DNA of 64,000 nucleotides, taken from NCBI RefSeq assembly GCF_001429505.1, contig NZ_LMJW01000001.1:560606-624605 (forward strand), in the 5' to 3' direction. Below, one piece after another: positions 45,859 through 55,378 of this stretch. Both the position numbers and the translations under genes were made by a program. The notes beneath the pieces are model-generated. The model was not told the DNA's origin. It saw only the letters and a list, made by a program, of their open reading frames with translations, and made no database searches. The first letter of the stretch is position 1. Each line of letters opens with the position of its first letter. This DNA is from Allobosea sp. Root483D1. GTDB taxonomy: Bacteria; Pseudomonadota; Alphaproteobacteria; Rhizobiales; Beijerinckiaceae.

Positions 45859-46742
45859 TCGGCTCCCTTCGAGAGACGCTTCACCATGAACCAGACCATG
45901 GGCAGGATCAGCGGCATCGCGCAGATGATCGAGGCGATGCCGAGGTCGAGATTGTTGTTGCGCATATAGCGGATGCCGAGCGTCGCCAGCACGTGGTTGA
46001 GATCGCCCGGGCCACCGCCGGTGAGCAGGTAGACGCTGTTGAAGTCGCCCAGCGTCCAGATCATCGAAAGCAGCGTCGAGGTGACGTAGAGCGTCGCCAG
46101 CGAGGGCCAGGTGATGAAGCGGAACTGCTGCCATTTATTGGCGCCGTCGACGCTGGCGGCCTCGTAGAGGTCCTGCGCGATGGCGAGCCGGCCGGTGACG
46201 AGGATCAGCGTCCAGAACGGCAGCGACTTCCAGATGTGGACCATGATCGAGGAGGCGAAGGCGAGCGTCGGATCGGTCAGCCAGCCCGGGCCCTCGACGA
46301 TGCCGAACCAGTGGAAGAGCTGCTGGTTGATCATGCCGTTCTCGGGATTGAGCATCACCCGGAAGGACAGGATGGTCGGGATCGAGGGCACCGCCCAAGG
46401 CAGGATGAACAGCACCAGCATGAAGCGCACCCAGGCGCGCTGCTGGATGAAGAAGCCCGAGAGGAACAGCGCCATCAGGAACTTCAGGTTCACCGCGATG
46501 AACAGGAAGACGACGGTGTTGACCAGCGTGCGAACGAAGATCGGATCGGCGAAGAGCGCCTTGTAGGACTGCCAGTTGAGACCGAGCCAGAGGCCGTAGG
46601 CGACCGGGTAGACCACCATCACAGCGAAGACGAGGAGATAGGGGGCGAGCATGAGCACGCCCCAGAACACGCGGTCGCGCGCCTGCCCGGAGGTCGCATC
46701 GCTCGAAGCAGTTGCTGGGGGAGCCATCGCTGCCGTGGTCAT
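45855..46742 (-). CDS. carbohydrate ABC transporter permease (MalF type)
   Basis: A 295-residue permease of the UgpA/MalF family. LAPYLLVFAVMVVYPVAYGL is the first helix region, and the EAA loop is DLYEAASVDGANKWQQFRFI then TWPSLATLY. A short polar N-terminus precedes the helices. It lies 106 bp after the sugar-binding-protein gene and overlaps the second permease gene by 4 bp. A strong hairpin in the 106-bp gap probably lowers permease expression relative to the binding protein. Confidence 0.9.
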   Translation of the reverse strand: MTTAAMAPPATASSDATSGQARDRVFWGVLMLAPYLLVFAVMVVYPVAYGLWLGLNWQSYKALFADPIFVRTLVNTVVFLFIAVNLKFLMALFLSGFFIQQRAWVRFMLVLFILPWAVPSIPTILSFRVMLNPENGMINQQLFHWFGIVEGPGWLTDPTLAFASSIMVHIWKSLPFWTLILVTGRLAIAQDLYEAASVDGANKWQQFRFITWPSLATLYVTSTLLSMIWTLGDFNSVYLLTGGGPGDLNHVLATLGIRYMRNNNLDLGIASIICAMPLILPMVWFMVKRLSKGAE

Positions 46743-46785
46743 TTTGTCGTTCTCCCTCGAGACGCGCCCGTCGCCGAAGACGGGT

Positions 46786-46821
46786 CGGCATCCCGCAGCG
46801 AGGTCGCGCTGCGGGATGCCG
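46786..46821 (-). promoter_or_regulatory. intra-operon hairpin after the sugar-binding-protein gene
   Basis: CGGCATCCCGCAGCG (46786-46800) and CGCTGCGGGATGCCG (46807-46821) are perfect 15-bp inverted copies with a 6-base loop. The hairpin follows the binding-protein stop by 27 bp and precedes the permease gene by 43 bp. Such stems protect the upstream messenger and attenuate the downstream part, giving more binding protein than permease. Confidence 0.75.
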
Positions 46822-46848
46822 TGTTTGTCGGCTTGCCTTATGCCGGCG

Positions 46849-48231
46849 TCAGCCGGCGATCTGCTTGATGCGGGCGATCATCTCGTCGGTCGCCTGCTCG
46901 GGCGAGACCTTGTCGACCAGCACGCGGTTGACGGCCTTGGCCCAGACGTTCTCAGCATTCACAGCCGTGAACTTGTAGTTGTAGACGAACTGGAACGGCA
47001 CCGTGCCGTCCTTGTACTGCTTGTAGACCACGGCCCGGTGCGGGTCCTTGCCGTCGGACCAGAACGGAGCCTCGATGCCCGCAAGCGTCGTCGAGACCCA
47101 GCGGCCGGCCGAGCCCTCGACGAAGGGACGCAGGTTCTCGTCCTTCATCAGGAAGGCCATGAACTCCTTGCCGCGCTTCTTGTTCTTGCCGTCGGCGAAG
47201 ACGACCGCCGTCTTGACCGCCGCGAGGTTGGTCATGGCGCTGCCGTCAGGCTTCTTCGGGAACTCGGCGGTGCGGATGTTGTCGTAATAGTTCTTCTTGG
47301 CCGTGTCGCGCTGCTCCTGCGTCAGCGCGGGATTGTTCATGTCGTCCATATGCTTGCCCGCGATCGAGATCGTCGCGTTGTGCGTTGCGACGGTCGTGCG
47401 GTTGTGGAAGGCAACGTTGTTGTCGGGATCGAGCCAGTTCACCGACGACGGCGGCGTGCAGCCGCGCTGCATGATGTTGGCATAGGACTTCACCGCCTCG
47501 ATCATGGCGGCGCGGTTCTTCGGCTCGTCGAGCACGATCTTGCCGGTCTCGTCGACGACCTTCGCGTCATAGGCGTTGGCGAAGGTCAGGAAGGAGTAGA
47601 AGGTATCGGAGGCGGCGACGCCAAGCGGATGACCGATGGCGTAGACGCGCTTGCCCTTGGCGCGCATCGCGCCCTGGACCTTGTCGCACCAGAAGTCCCA
47701 GTAGCCGTTCCAGGTCTTCGGGATGTCGCTTTCCTTGAAGCCGGCCTCCTCCAGCATGTCCTTCCAGTAGGTGATGTGCATCATCTGCTGCTCGACCGGG
47801 AAGGCGTAGTAGGCCTTCTTCTTGGTCTTGTCGTTCATCAGGAAGGTCGTCGCCAGCGCCTGCGGCTGGAATTCGGCCTTCATCGGCTCCAGAACATCGG
47901 TGACGTCCTCGAGCTTGCCCTCGAAGGCCCACTGGCCGGTGGTACGGAAGTCATAGGTCGTGCAGAAGCCGACATCCGGCGGCGTGCCTGCCTGGACGGC
48001 GCCGACCGACTTGGTGACGCAGTCCTCGGTCGCGTAAAGCGAGAGATCGACCTTGACGCCCGTCGCCTTCTGGAACTTATCGACGACGGCAAGCAGCGCA
48101 TCGTCCTCGCCCTTGTAGAAGCCCTTGGTGAACCAGACCGTCACCGTCTCCTGGGCGAACGCTGCTCCGGACCAGCCCGCAGTGATCGCGGCCAAGGCTG
48201 CACCGGCAGCAAGAGAACGCACGAATTTCAT
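46849..48231 (-). CDS. carbohydrate ABC transporter substrate-binding protein
   Basis: A 460-residue periplasmic binding protein of the UgpB/MalE-like type. Residues 1-26 form the signal peptide (MKFVRSLAAGAALAAITAGW, cleaved near AFAQ). The mature part has the two-lobe fold with GTPPDVGFCTTYDFR near residue 80 and TWNGYWDFWCDKVQ in the hinge region; four or more cysteines could form disulphides. It is preceded by GGGAGG and is the first gene of the importer operon. The sugar is unknown. It is divergent from the iron-type importer gene at 48536. Confidence 0.9.
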   Translation of the reverse strand: MKFVRSLAAGAALAAITAGWSGAAFAQETVTVWFTKGFYKGEDDALLAVVDKFQKATGVKVDLSLYATEDCVTKSVGAVQAGTPPDVGFCTTYDFRTTGQWAFEGKLEDVTDVLEPMKAEFQPQALATTFLMNDKTKKKAYYAFPVEQQMMHITYWKDMLEEAGFKESDIPKTWNGYWDFWCDKVQGAMRAKGKRVYAIGHPLGVAASDTFYSFLTFANAYDAKVVDETGKIVLDEPKNRAAMIEAVKSYANIMQRGCTPPSSVNWLDPDNNVAFHNRTTVATHNATISIAGKHMDDMNNPALTQEQRDTAKKNYYDNIRTAEFPKKPDGSAMTNLAAVKTAVVFADGKNKKRGKEFMAFLMKDENLRPFVEGSAGRWVSTTLAGIEAPFWSDGKDPHRAVVYKQYKDGTVPFQFVYNYKFTAVNAENVWAKAVNRVLVDKVSPEQATDEMIARIKQIAG

Positions 48232-48245
48232 GAAAACCTCCCATT

Positions 48246-48256
48246 TAAAACGTTTA
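48246..48256. promoter_or_regulatory. possible LacI-family operator before the sugar importer
   Basis: TAAAACGTTTA contains the perfect 8-bp palindrome AAACGTTT, which fits the AANCGNTT core of LacI/GalR operators. It lies 15 bp upstream of the binding-protein start, overlapping the expected leader. No LacI-family gene is in the window. The rest of the 304-bp gap (48232-48535) shows no gene or other clear element. Confidence 0.3.
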
Positions 48257-48535
48257 GATTGAGCTTTTTTGCCCTGCTCCTCCTAAACACTAGTCGAAGA
48301 GCCCTGCAAGAAACAAGCGGCAGGTCTGCACCAATTTCATGGGAGGCTGGGCAGGCCGCTGCCGCCATCCTCTTCGCCGGAGCCTTGAGAATCGGCTTTG
48401 ACGGCGCAGCCGGGCCGCGTCAAAGAGAGGCTGTCACGGATGTGTCATCGGCACGGCTTACCTCGCGCCGCACGATCATGTCTCGATGCTCGCGAAGCCT
48501 CGCTGGTTTTGCGGCAGACCCAACCGGAGTTTCCC

Positions 48536-49519
48536 ATGCGCGCCCTTGCAACTGCCGCCCTCGCGCTCGGCCTCGTTGTGCCGGCGATCGACGCCGCCCT
48601 CGCGGTCGAAGGCAAACTGGTACTCTACACCAGCCAGCCCAATACCGACGCCCAGCAGACGATCGACGCCTTCAAGGCGAAGTATCCCAAGGTCGAGATC
48701 AGCTTCGTCCGCGACGGCACGCCGCGCGTGATGGCCAAGCTCCGGGCCGAGATCGAGGCCGGCGCGCCGCAGGCCGACGTGCTTTTGATCGCCGACGCCG
48801 TGACCATGGAAGGTCTGAAGAAGGAAGGCCGCCTGCTCGCCCATGACAAGGCCGATGTCTCGGCCTTTCCGGCCGGCGTCCACGATCCCGCGAAGATGTG
48901 GTTCGCGACCAAGCTGATCACCACCGGCATCGTCTACAACACCAAGGCGGCGCTGAAGCCGGAGAGCTGGCTCGATCTCGCCAAGCCCGAGGTCAAGAAC
49001 CAGCTCGCCATGCCGAGCCCGCTGAACTCCGGCGCTGCGATGATCCACACCATCACGCTGACCGGCAACCTGCCGGGCGGCTGGAGCTTCTATGAAGAGC
49101 TGAAGAAGAACGGCACGCTCGCGGCCGGCGCCAATGGCGACATCCTGCGCCAGGTCGCGACCGGCGAGAAGCTCTACGGCATGATCGTCGACTTCATGCC
49201 GATCCGCGAGAAGGCCAAGGGCGCGCCGGTCGAGTTCGTCTTCCCGAAGGAAGGCGTCTCGGCGGTGAGCGAGCCGGTCGCGATCCTGAAGAGCAGCAAG
49301 AATCCCGAGGCCGCCAAGGCCCTGGTCGATTTCCTGATCTCGAAGGACGGCCAGGAACTGGCGCTGAAGCAGGGCTATGTCTCGGCCCATCCCGACGTCG
49401 CCCTGCCGGCCGGCTATCCGGCCCGCGGCGCGATCAAGCTGATGCCGTTCGACGCCGCCAAGGCGCTGGCCGACGAGCCGGCCGCCCGCAAGCGCTTCAG
49501 CGCCATCTTCGAAGGCTGA
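48536..49519 (+). CDS. iron/aminoethylphosphonate-type ABC transporter substrate-binding protein
   Basis: A 327-residue binding protein of the FbpA/ThiB-related group. The start is ATG 48536 after CGGAG, and the signal peptide is about residues 1-22 (MRALATAALALGLVVPAIDA). The mature fold begins KLVLYTSQPNTDAQQTIDAF, a hallmark of ferric, thiamine and phosphonate-binding relatives, and ends with ALVDFLISKDGQEL. Tyrosines typical of ferric ligands are not all obvious, so iron is only one option. It is followed 31 bp later by a two-domain permease. A longer upstream frame to 48398 is not supported. Confidence 0.87.
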   Translation: MRALATAALALGLVVPAIDAALAVEGKLVLYTSQPNTDAQQTIDAFKAKYPKVEISFVRDGTPRVMAKLRAEIEAGAPQADVLLIADAVTMEGLKKEGRLLAHDKADVSAFPAGVHDPAKMWFATKLITTGIVYNTKAALKPESWLDLAKPEVKNQLAMPSPLNSGAAMIHTITLTGNLPGGWSFYEELKKNGTLAAGANGDILRQVATGEKLYGMIVDFMPIREKAKGAPVEFVFPKEGVSAVSEPVAILKSSKNPEAAKALVDFLISKDGQELALKQGYVSAHPDVALPAGYPARGAIKLMPFDAAKALADEPAARKRFSAIFEG

Positions 49520-49550
49520 GCCCAGTCAGACCGGTCCAGGCACCGACACG

Positions 49551-51296
49551 ATGACGCTCGCAGCACCCGCAGAGCTCCGGCAGGCCGGCATCCGCCCGGC
49601 CCTGCCGGGGTTTGCCTTGCCGGCCGGTCTCGGCTTGCCGGCACTGCTGCTGCTTTGCGCAACGCTGTTCGGCGCCCTGCCCTTCCTGCGGTTGCTCATT
49701 GCCGCCTTCGCCCCGGGCTGGCAGTTCGCGCCCGAGGGCGCGCTGGCCGAGATCACCAGTCGCGCCGCGGTCAAGGCGACCCTGCATACCTTCGAGACGG
49801 CGGGCCTTTCGGCGCTCGGCGCGCTCGCGATCGGCGGCGCGGCGGCGATCCTGCTCGCCGTCACCGATGTGCGCGGCAAGCGGCCGCTCGCCTTCGCGCT
49901 GGTGTTCTCGATGATGATCGCGCCGCAGGTGGCGGCGCTCGCTTTCCTCAGCCTGTTCGCGCCGAGCTCGGCTCTGCTCGGCATGGTCGGGCTCGCGCCG
50001 GAACCAGGCACGCCCAATCCGCTGCTCGGGCGCGGTGGCATCATCCTGGTGATGGCGCTGCATCATGCGCCGCTGGTGGCGATCACGCTCTGGACCGGCC
50101 TGCGCAGTGTGCCGCATACGCTGGTCGAGGCGGCGCAGATGGAGGGCGCGGCGCCCGCTACCATCGTCGGACGCATCCTCTTGCCGGTGCTGCGGCCGCA
50201 GATCATCGCCGCGGCGCTGCTCGCCTTCGTCGCCGGCATCGGCAATTTCGGCATTCCGGCCCTGCTCGGCCTGCCGGTGAACTATCTCACGCTCCCGACG
50301 CTGATCTATCGCCGGCTGTCGAGCTTCGGCCCGTCAGGCCTGCCCGATGCGGCGGCGCTCTCGCTCCTGGTCGCGCTCGTCGCCGGCCTCGGCATCGTCG
50401 CCGGCCTGCTCGCGACGCGTCGCGGCGGCGGCAAGGTCGAGATCGAGCGGCCGCTGCAGCCATTCTGGCAACTCGGTGCCGCTCGCCCCTTCGTCGCCGC
50501 CGGGCTCTGGCTGCTGATCGCGGTCAAGCTCGGCCTGCCGCTGCTGGCGCTGATCGGCGAGGCGTTGACGCCGGCGCTCGGAGTTGCCCTCACCTGGCAG
50601 AATCTCACCTTCGACAAGTTCGCCGAGGTGCTGCTGCGACAGGATGTGACGGTGCGCGCCTTCCGCAACTCCTTCCTCTTCGCCGGTACCGCGGCCGTGC
50701 TGCTGGCCTTCCTCTCGATCGCCTTCGCCTACGCGCTGGAGCGGCGCATGGGCAAGCTCAGGCGCGTCGTCGACGTGGTGATCGAGCTGCCCTACGCGCT
50801 GCCGGGCGTCGTGCTCGCCATCGCCTGCATCCTGATGTTCCTGAAGCCGCTGCCGCTGATCGGCGTCAGCATCTACGCCACGCCCTTCATCATCCTCTTC
50901 GCCTATATGGCCCGTTTCCTGCCGCTGGCGCTGAAGGCCCCGGTCGCGGCGATGGCCCAGATCGAGGCGCATCACGAGGAAGCCGCCAAGCTCGACGGCG
51001 TCACGCTCTGGCAAATGCTGCGCTTCATCGTCGCGCCGATCCTGGCGCCGGCGGCAGCCGTCAGCGGGCTGATGGTCTTCCTCGTCGCCTTCAACGAGCT
51101 CACCGTCTCGGCCCTGCTCTGGTCGTCCGGCACCGAGACGCTCGGCGTCGTGCTGTTCAGCCTGAAGGAAGCCGGGCTCGCCGGCGAAGCCGCCGCGGTA
51201 GCGATCAGCGCCTGCGCGGTCATCCTTGCCGTGATGCTCGGGCTCGACGCGCTCGGCCGCAAGCTGCCGGCCAACATCCTGCCCTGGCGGATCTGA
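49551..51296 (+). CDS. ABC transporter permease, two fused domains (FbpB/ThiP type)
   Basis: A 581-residue inner-membrane protein with about twelve helices in two homologous halves. Each half carries an EAA loop: LVEAAQMEGAAPATIVGRI near residue 195 and HHEEAAKLDGVTLWQMLRFI near 475. Iron and thiamine importers of the FbpABC/ThiBPQ type have this fused permease. With the binding protein just upstream it forms two of the three usual parts. The ATPase gene is missing from the operon, since the next gene is a response regulator with its own start. Confidence 0.9.
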   Translation: MTLAAPAELRQAGIRPALPGFALPAGLGLPALLLLCATLFGALPFLRLLIAAFAPGWQFAPEGALAEITSRAAVKATLHTFETAGLSALGALAIGGAAAILLAVTDVRGKRPLAFALVFSMMIAPQVAALAFLSLFAPSSALLGMVGLAPEPGTPNPLLGRGGIILVMALHHAPLVAITLWTGLRSVPHTLVEAAQMEGAAPATIVGRILLPVLRPQIIAAALLAFVAGIGNFGIPALLGLPVNYLTLPTLIYRRLSSFGPSGLPDAAALSLLVALVAGLGIVAGLLATRRGGGKVEIERPLQPFWQLGAARPFVAAGLWLLIAVKLGLPLLALIGEALTPALGVALTWQNLTFDKFAEVLLRQDVTVRAFRNSFLFAGTAAVLLAFLSIAFAYALERRMGKLRRVVDVVIELPYALPGVVLAIACILMFLKPLPLIGVSIYATPFIILFAYMARFLPLALKAPVAAMAQIEAHHEEAAKLDGVTLWQMLRFIVAPILAPAAAVSGLMVFLVAFNELTVSALLWSSGTETLGVVLFSLKEAGLAGEAAAVAISACAVILAVMLGLDALGRKLPANILPWRI

Positions 51297-51314
51297 GCGG
51301 CCCCTCCCGCCGTA

Positions 51315-51335
51315 CCGATAAGCCCGCCTTATCGG
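51315..51335 (+). terminator. hairpin after the iron-type permease gene
   Basis: CCGATAAG and CTTATCGG pair perfectly around CCCGC, 18 bp after the permease stop. No T-run follows, so it is at most a weak or Rho-assisted terminator. Confidence 0.4.
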
Positions 51336-51479
51336 CCGTGGACGGCAGGGGCTTAAGTTAAGCCCAATTTAACGTTACGGCAGGATGGTCTGCCACATGG
51401 AGTTCGCCCTTCCATCGCGAAGCAGAGCTTGCAACCTGCCGTATACCCCGCCGGCGCCGATCCGGGACTTGTGAGTTCA

Positions 51480-52784
51480 ATGGCCTATCGCGCAAACGGA
51501 CGCCGCCAGAGCGAACCCACCTCCAAGCAGCTCAAGGTCCTCCTTGTCGAGGATTCGCGCACCTATGCGCTGGCGCTGTCGCGCCGCCTCGAAGCCGAGC
51601 TGCGCCTGCCCATCGTCGTCTGCCAGTCGCTCAACGAGCTCCACGAGGTGGTCACCGAGGACCGCGCCGCCTACACCATGGCCGTGGTCGACCTGAACCT
51701 GCCTGACGCACCGCGCGGCGAAGCGATCGACTTCACCGTGCAGCGCGGCATACCGACCATCGTCCACACCGCGAGCTACGACCTCGAGACGCGCGACCGG
51801 ATCATGGAGCGCGATGTCATCGACTATGTCCCGAAGGACAGCGCCTTCACACTAGAGACCGTCGTCGCCACTGCCAGGCGCGCGCTCGCCAACCGGCAGA
51901 CCCGCATCCTGGTGGTCGACGACACGTCGGCGACCCGCAAGCTGCTCGCCCATATGCTGAAGGTCCAGCAATACCAGGTGATCGAAGTCGGTTCGGGAGA
52001 CGAAGCGCTGTCGCTTCTCCATGACAATCCCGACATCCGGCTTGTCGTGAGTGACTATTACATGCCGGCGATGGACGGCTACGAACTGACGCGGCGCCTG
52101 CGCCGGCAATTCGCCTCGAACCGGTTGCGGGTCATCGGCGTCTCATCCTCCAACGACCGCATGGTCTCGGTCGGGTTCCTCAAGGCAGGCGCGAACGACT
52201 TCATTTCCATGCCCTTCATCCCCGAAGAGCTGCAATGCCGGATCGCCAGCAATGTCGAGACCCTGGAACAGATCGAGCTGCTCCATAACCTCGCCTCGCG
52301 CGATGCTTTGACGGGCCTGTTCAATCGCCGCCATTTCTTCGAGAGCGCCGGCAGACTGGTCGAGGAAGCCCAGGCGAAGAACCTGACGAGCGCCGTCGCG
52401 ATCCTCGACATCGACGACTTCAAGCAGTTGAACGACAGCCACGGCCATGATTTCGGCGATCAGGCACTGGCGAAGGTGGCGCGTTACCTCGCCCAATCGG
52501 TCGAGGGCAGCGGCCATCTGCTGGCGCGGATCGGCGGCGAGGAATTCGCGATCCTGTTCCCGGGCCTGAACGCCAAGGAGGCGATGCGCCTGAGCGATCA
52601 CATCCGACTCGACCTCTCCCATGAGACATTGCTGGTCGACGACCGGCAGATCACGCTGACGGTCTCGATCGGGGTCGCGGAGATCGGCGGGCAAGGCAGC
52701 CTCGACCAATATCTCGTCGCCGCCGATCGCGCGCTCTATGCAGCCAAGCACGAAGGCCGCAACTGCGTCCGCATCGCGCCGTAA
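51480..52784 (+). CDS. two-receiver response regulator with GGDEF diguanylate cyclase (PleD-like)
   Basis: A 434-residue protein. Receiver 1 spans about 19-135, with phosphoacceptor D71 in AVVDLNLPD. Receiver 2 spans about 141-258, with D192 in VVSDYYMPAMDG. The GGDEF domain spans 270-434, with GGEEF at about 352-356, which should be active for c-di-GMP synthesis. The inhibitory RxxD site expected just before GGEEF is replaced by G-S-G-H, so product inhibition at that site is probably lost. ATG 51480 is likely; TTG 51429 is possible. No histidine kinase is adjacent, so it is an orphan regulator with PleD-type domain order. Confidence 0.92.
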   Translation: MAYRANGRRQSEPTSKQLKVLLVEDSRTYALALSRRLEAELRLPIVVCQSLNELHEVVTEDRAAYTMAVVDLNLPDAPRGEAIDFTVQRGIPTIVHTASYDLETRDRIMERDVIDYVPKDSAFTLETVVATARRALANRQTRILVVDDTSATRKLLAHMLKVQQYQVIEVGSGDEALSLLHDNPDIRLVVSDYYMPAMDGYELTRRLRRQFASNRLRVIGVSSSNDRMVSVGFLKAGANDFISMPFIPEELQCRIASNVETLEQIELLHNLASRDALTGLFNRRHFFESAGRLVEEAQAKNLTSAVAILDIDDFKQLNDSHGHDFGDQALAKVARYLAQSVEGSGHLLARIGGEEFAILFPGLNAKEAMRLSDHIRLDLSHETLLVDDRQITLTVSIGVAEIGGQGSLDQYLVAADRALYAAKHEGRNCVRIAP

Positions 52785-52796
52785 GCGCGCCGATTT

Positions 52797-53735
52797 TCAG
52801 CCCGCCGCGGCAAGGCGCGGGCTGCCGGCCGCCGCCAGCTCGCCCATCAGCAGCGCGCGGTTGGCCTTCGACTCGCGCACGACGAAGTCGACGACCGCGC
52901 GCACCCGCGCCACGTCCTTGAGATCGGCGTGAACGAGCAGCCAGAAGGAGCGGGTGATCGAGACGCTCTCCGGCAGCACCGGCACGAGCCTGGGCTCGTC
53001 GACCGCCATGAAATGGTGGATGACCCCGATGCCGGCGCCGGCGGCGACCGCGTTCATCTGCGCCAGGACGCTCGAGCTCTGGATGTGGGCGCGCAGGCCC
53101 TTGGCGACCTCGTCGAGATAGTCGAGCTCAGGCGTGAAGATCAGGTCGTCGATGTAGCCGACGACGCGATGGTCGAAGAGATCCTCCGGCACCGTGATCG
53201 GCGGCATCGCGTCGAGATAGTCCTGCGAGGCGTAAAGCCCGAGCCGATAGTCGCAGAGCTTGCGCGCGACGACCTTGCCTTCCTTGGGTGGGGCGAGCGT
53301 GATCGCGACATCGGCCTCGCGCTTCGACAGCGAGAGCAGGCGCGGCATGGCGATGAGCTGCAGCTCCAACCCGGGGTAGGCCTTGGTGAGCGCAGCGAAA
53401 CGGGACGCCAGGAAGGTCGAGCCGAAACCGTCCGGCGCGCCGATCCGAACCGTGCCGGAGAGGGCCATGTCGGCCCCGCCGATCTCGCTCTGGATCGCCA
53501 GCGCCTCGGTCTCCATGCTCTCGGCCTTGGCCAACAACTGCTCGCCATGGCCGGTCAGCGCGTAACCTTGCGGACGGCGCTCGAACAATTTGGCCTTGAG
53601 CGATTCCTCCAGCGAGGTGATGCGGCGCGAGACGGTGGCATGGTCGGCGCCGAGGCGGCGCGCCGCCGCGGTCAGCCGGCCCGAACGGGCCACGGCAAGG
53701 AAGAAGCGCAGGTCGTCCCAGTCGAACCGTTCCAT
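52797..53735 (-). CDS. LysR-family transcriptional regulator
   Basis: A 312-residue regulator. The winged helix covers about residues 5-65 (DLRFFLAVARSGRLTAAARR, then LGADHATVSRRITSLEE), and the effector domain about 90-295. Met 53735 (MERFDWDDL) follows GGGAGAAG; the frame to 53825 is not needed. It is divergent from mmsA at 53857, only 121 bp away, so control of the valine-catabolism genes is likely. In Pseudomonas that operon is controlled by an AraC-type protein (MmsR), so this would be a different regulator. Confidence 0.9.
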   Translation of the reverse strand: MERFDWDDLRFFLAVARSGRLTAAARRLGADHATVSRRITSLEESLKAKLFERRPQGYALTGHGEQLLAKAESMETEALAIQSEIGGADMALSGTVRIGAPDGFGSTFLASRFAALTKAYPGLELQLIAMPRLLSLSKREADVAITLAPPKEGKVVARKLCDYRLGLYASQDYLDAMPPITVPEDLFDHRVVGYIDDLIFTPELDYLDEVAKGLRAHIQSSSVLAQMNAVAAGAGIGVIHHFMAVDEPRLVPVLPESVSITRSFWLLVHADLKDVARVRAVVDFVVRESKANRALLMGELAAAGSPRLAAAG

Positions 53736-53856
53736 GACGCTTCTCCCGTATCTGTGTTTTCGCACGACGCTGGTCGATATCCGCCTATAGTCGTGCGCAA
53801 ACGATAATGATAGGGGTAGCGCCAATCAGCAGCACACGACTTTAGGGGAGGACGTC

Positions 53857-55353
53857 ATGCGTCAGATCGGTCACTTCATCGGCGGCAAGCACGTCGCAGG
53901 CACCTCGGGCCGCACGGCCGACGTCTACCAGCCGATGGACGGCTCGGTGATCGGCAAGGTCGCGCTCGCCTCCGCCGCCGAAATGCGGGCTGCGGTCGAG
54001 AACGCCGCCGAAGCCCAGCCGAAATGGGCGGCGGTCAACCCGCAGCGCCGCGCCCGCGTGCTGATGAAGTTCCTCGACCTGATCGCGCAGAACAATGACG
54101 AGCTCGCCGAGTTGCTCGCCCGCGAGCACGGCAAGACCATTCCCGACGCCAAGGGCGACATCCAGCGCGGCGTCGAGGTCGTCGAGTTCTCGCTCGGCGT
54201 GCCCAACCTGATGAAGGGCGAGTTCACCGACGGCGCCGGCCCGGGCATCGACATTTATTCGCTGCGCCAGCCGCTCGGCGTCGTCGCCGGCATCACCCCG
54301 TTCAACTTCCCGGCGATGATCCCGCTCTGGAAGCTCGGCCCCGCCATCGCCTGCGGCAATGCCTTCATCCTGAAGCCGTCCGAGCGCGACCCCGGCGTGC
54401 CGATGCGCCTGGCCGAGCTGTTCATCGAGGCCGGTGGCCCTCCCGGCATCCTCAACGTCGTCAACGGCGACAAGGAGGCGGTGGACGCCATCCTCGAAGA
54501 CCACGACATCAAGGCGATCGGCTTCGTCGGCTCGACCCCGATCGCCGAATACATCTATGCCCGCGGCTGCGCGAACGGTAAGCGCGTGCAGTGCTTCGGC
54601 GGCGCCAAGAACCACATGATCATCATGCCCGACGCCGACATGGACCAGGCGGTCGACGCCCTGATCGGTGCCGGCTACGGCTCGGCCGGCGAGCGCTGCA
54701 TGGCGATCTCGGTCGCGGTGCCGGTCGGCAAGGCCACTGCCGACGAACTGGTGAAGCGCCTGATCCCGCGCGTCGAGAGCCTGAAGATCGGTCCTTCGAC
54801 CGATACCTCAGCCGATTACGGCCCGGTCGTCACCAAGGCGGCGATGGAGAAGATCAAGTCCTATGTCGATATCGGCATCGGCGAAGGCGCCAAGCTCCTC
54901 GTCGACGGCCGCGACTTCAAGATGCAGGGCTATGAGAACGGCTTCTATGTCGGTGGCTGCCTGTTCGACAACGTCACCAAGGACATGCGAATCTACAAGG
55001 AGGAGATCTTCGGGCCCGTGCTCTCCGTGCTGCGCGCCGAGAGCTATGACGAGGCGCTGAAGCTGACCAACGACCACGAATACGGCAATGGCACCGCGAT
55101 CTACACTCGCGACGGCGACGCTGCCCGCGACTTCGCCTCGAAGGTCCAGGTCGGCATGGTCGGCATCAACGTGCCGATCCCGGTGCCGCTCGCCTATTAC
55201 ACCTTCGGCGGCTGGAAGCGCTCGGTCTTCGGTGATCTCAACCAGCACGGCCCGGATTCGATCCGCTTCTACACCAAGACCAAGACGGTGACGGCGCGCT
55301 GGCCGTCTGGCATCAAGGACGGCGCCAGCTTCGTCATCCCGACGATGGGCTGA
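53857..55353 (+). CDS. mmsA: CoA-acylating methylmalonate-semialdehyde dehydrogenase
   Basis: A 498-residue NAD-dependent, CoA-using aldehyde dehydrogenase that converts methylmalonate semialdehyde to propionyl-CoA with loss of CO2. The nucleophile is about C281 in [13 protein letters not shown]. The usual ALDH general-base Glu is absent at [12 protein letters not shown], which is diagnostic for the CoA-acylating branch. The C-terminal block [19 protein letters not shown] is characteristic. ATG 53857 follows GGGGAGGA. It is the first gene of a valine-catabolism set with an acyl-CoA dehydrogenase and mmsB. Confidence 0.95.
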   Translation: MRQIGHFIGGKHVAGTSGRTADVYQPMDGSVIGKVALASAAEMRAAVENAAEAQPKWAAVNPQRRARVLMKFLDLIAQNNDELAELLAREHGKTIPDAKGDIQRGVEVVEFSLGVPNLMKGEFTDGAGPGIDIYSLRQPLGVVAGITPFNFPAMIPLWKLGPAIACGNAFILKPSERDPGVPMRLAELFIEAGGPPGILNVVNGDKEAVDAILEDHDIKAIGFVGSTPIAEYIYARGCANGKRVQCFGGAKNHMIIMPDADMDQAVDALIGAGYGSAGERCMAISVAVPVGKATADELVKRLIPRVESLKIGPSTDTSADYGPVVTKAAMEKIKSYVDIGIGEGAKLLVDGRDFKMQGYENGFYVGGCLFDNVTKDMRIYKEEIFGPVLSVLRAESYDEALKLTNDHEYGNGTAIYTRDGDAARDFASKVQVGMVGINVPIPVPLAYYTFGGWKRSVFGDLNQHGPDSIRFYTKTKTVTARWPSGIKDGASFVIPTMG

Positions 55354-55378
55354 GGCCGGCGGCGAAGGAGATCAGGGC

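Noticed and set aside
45019-46134. Longer permease starting inside the neighbouring permease gene
   Set aside because: The first 92 residues are a shadow of the MalF-type gene; the ATGA-coupled start at 45858 with a ribosome site is natural.
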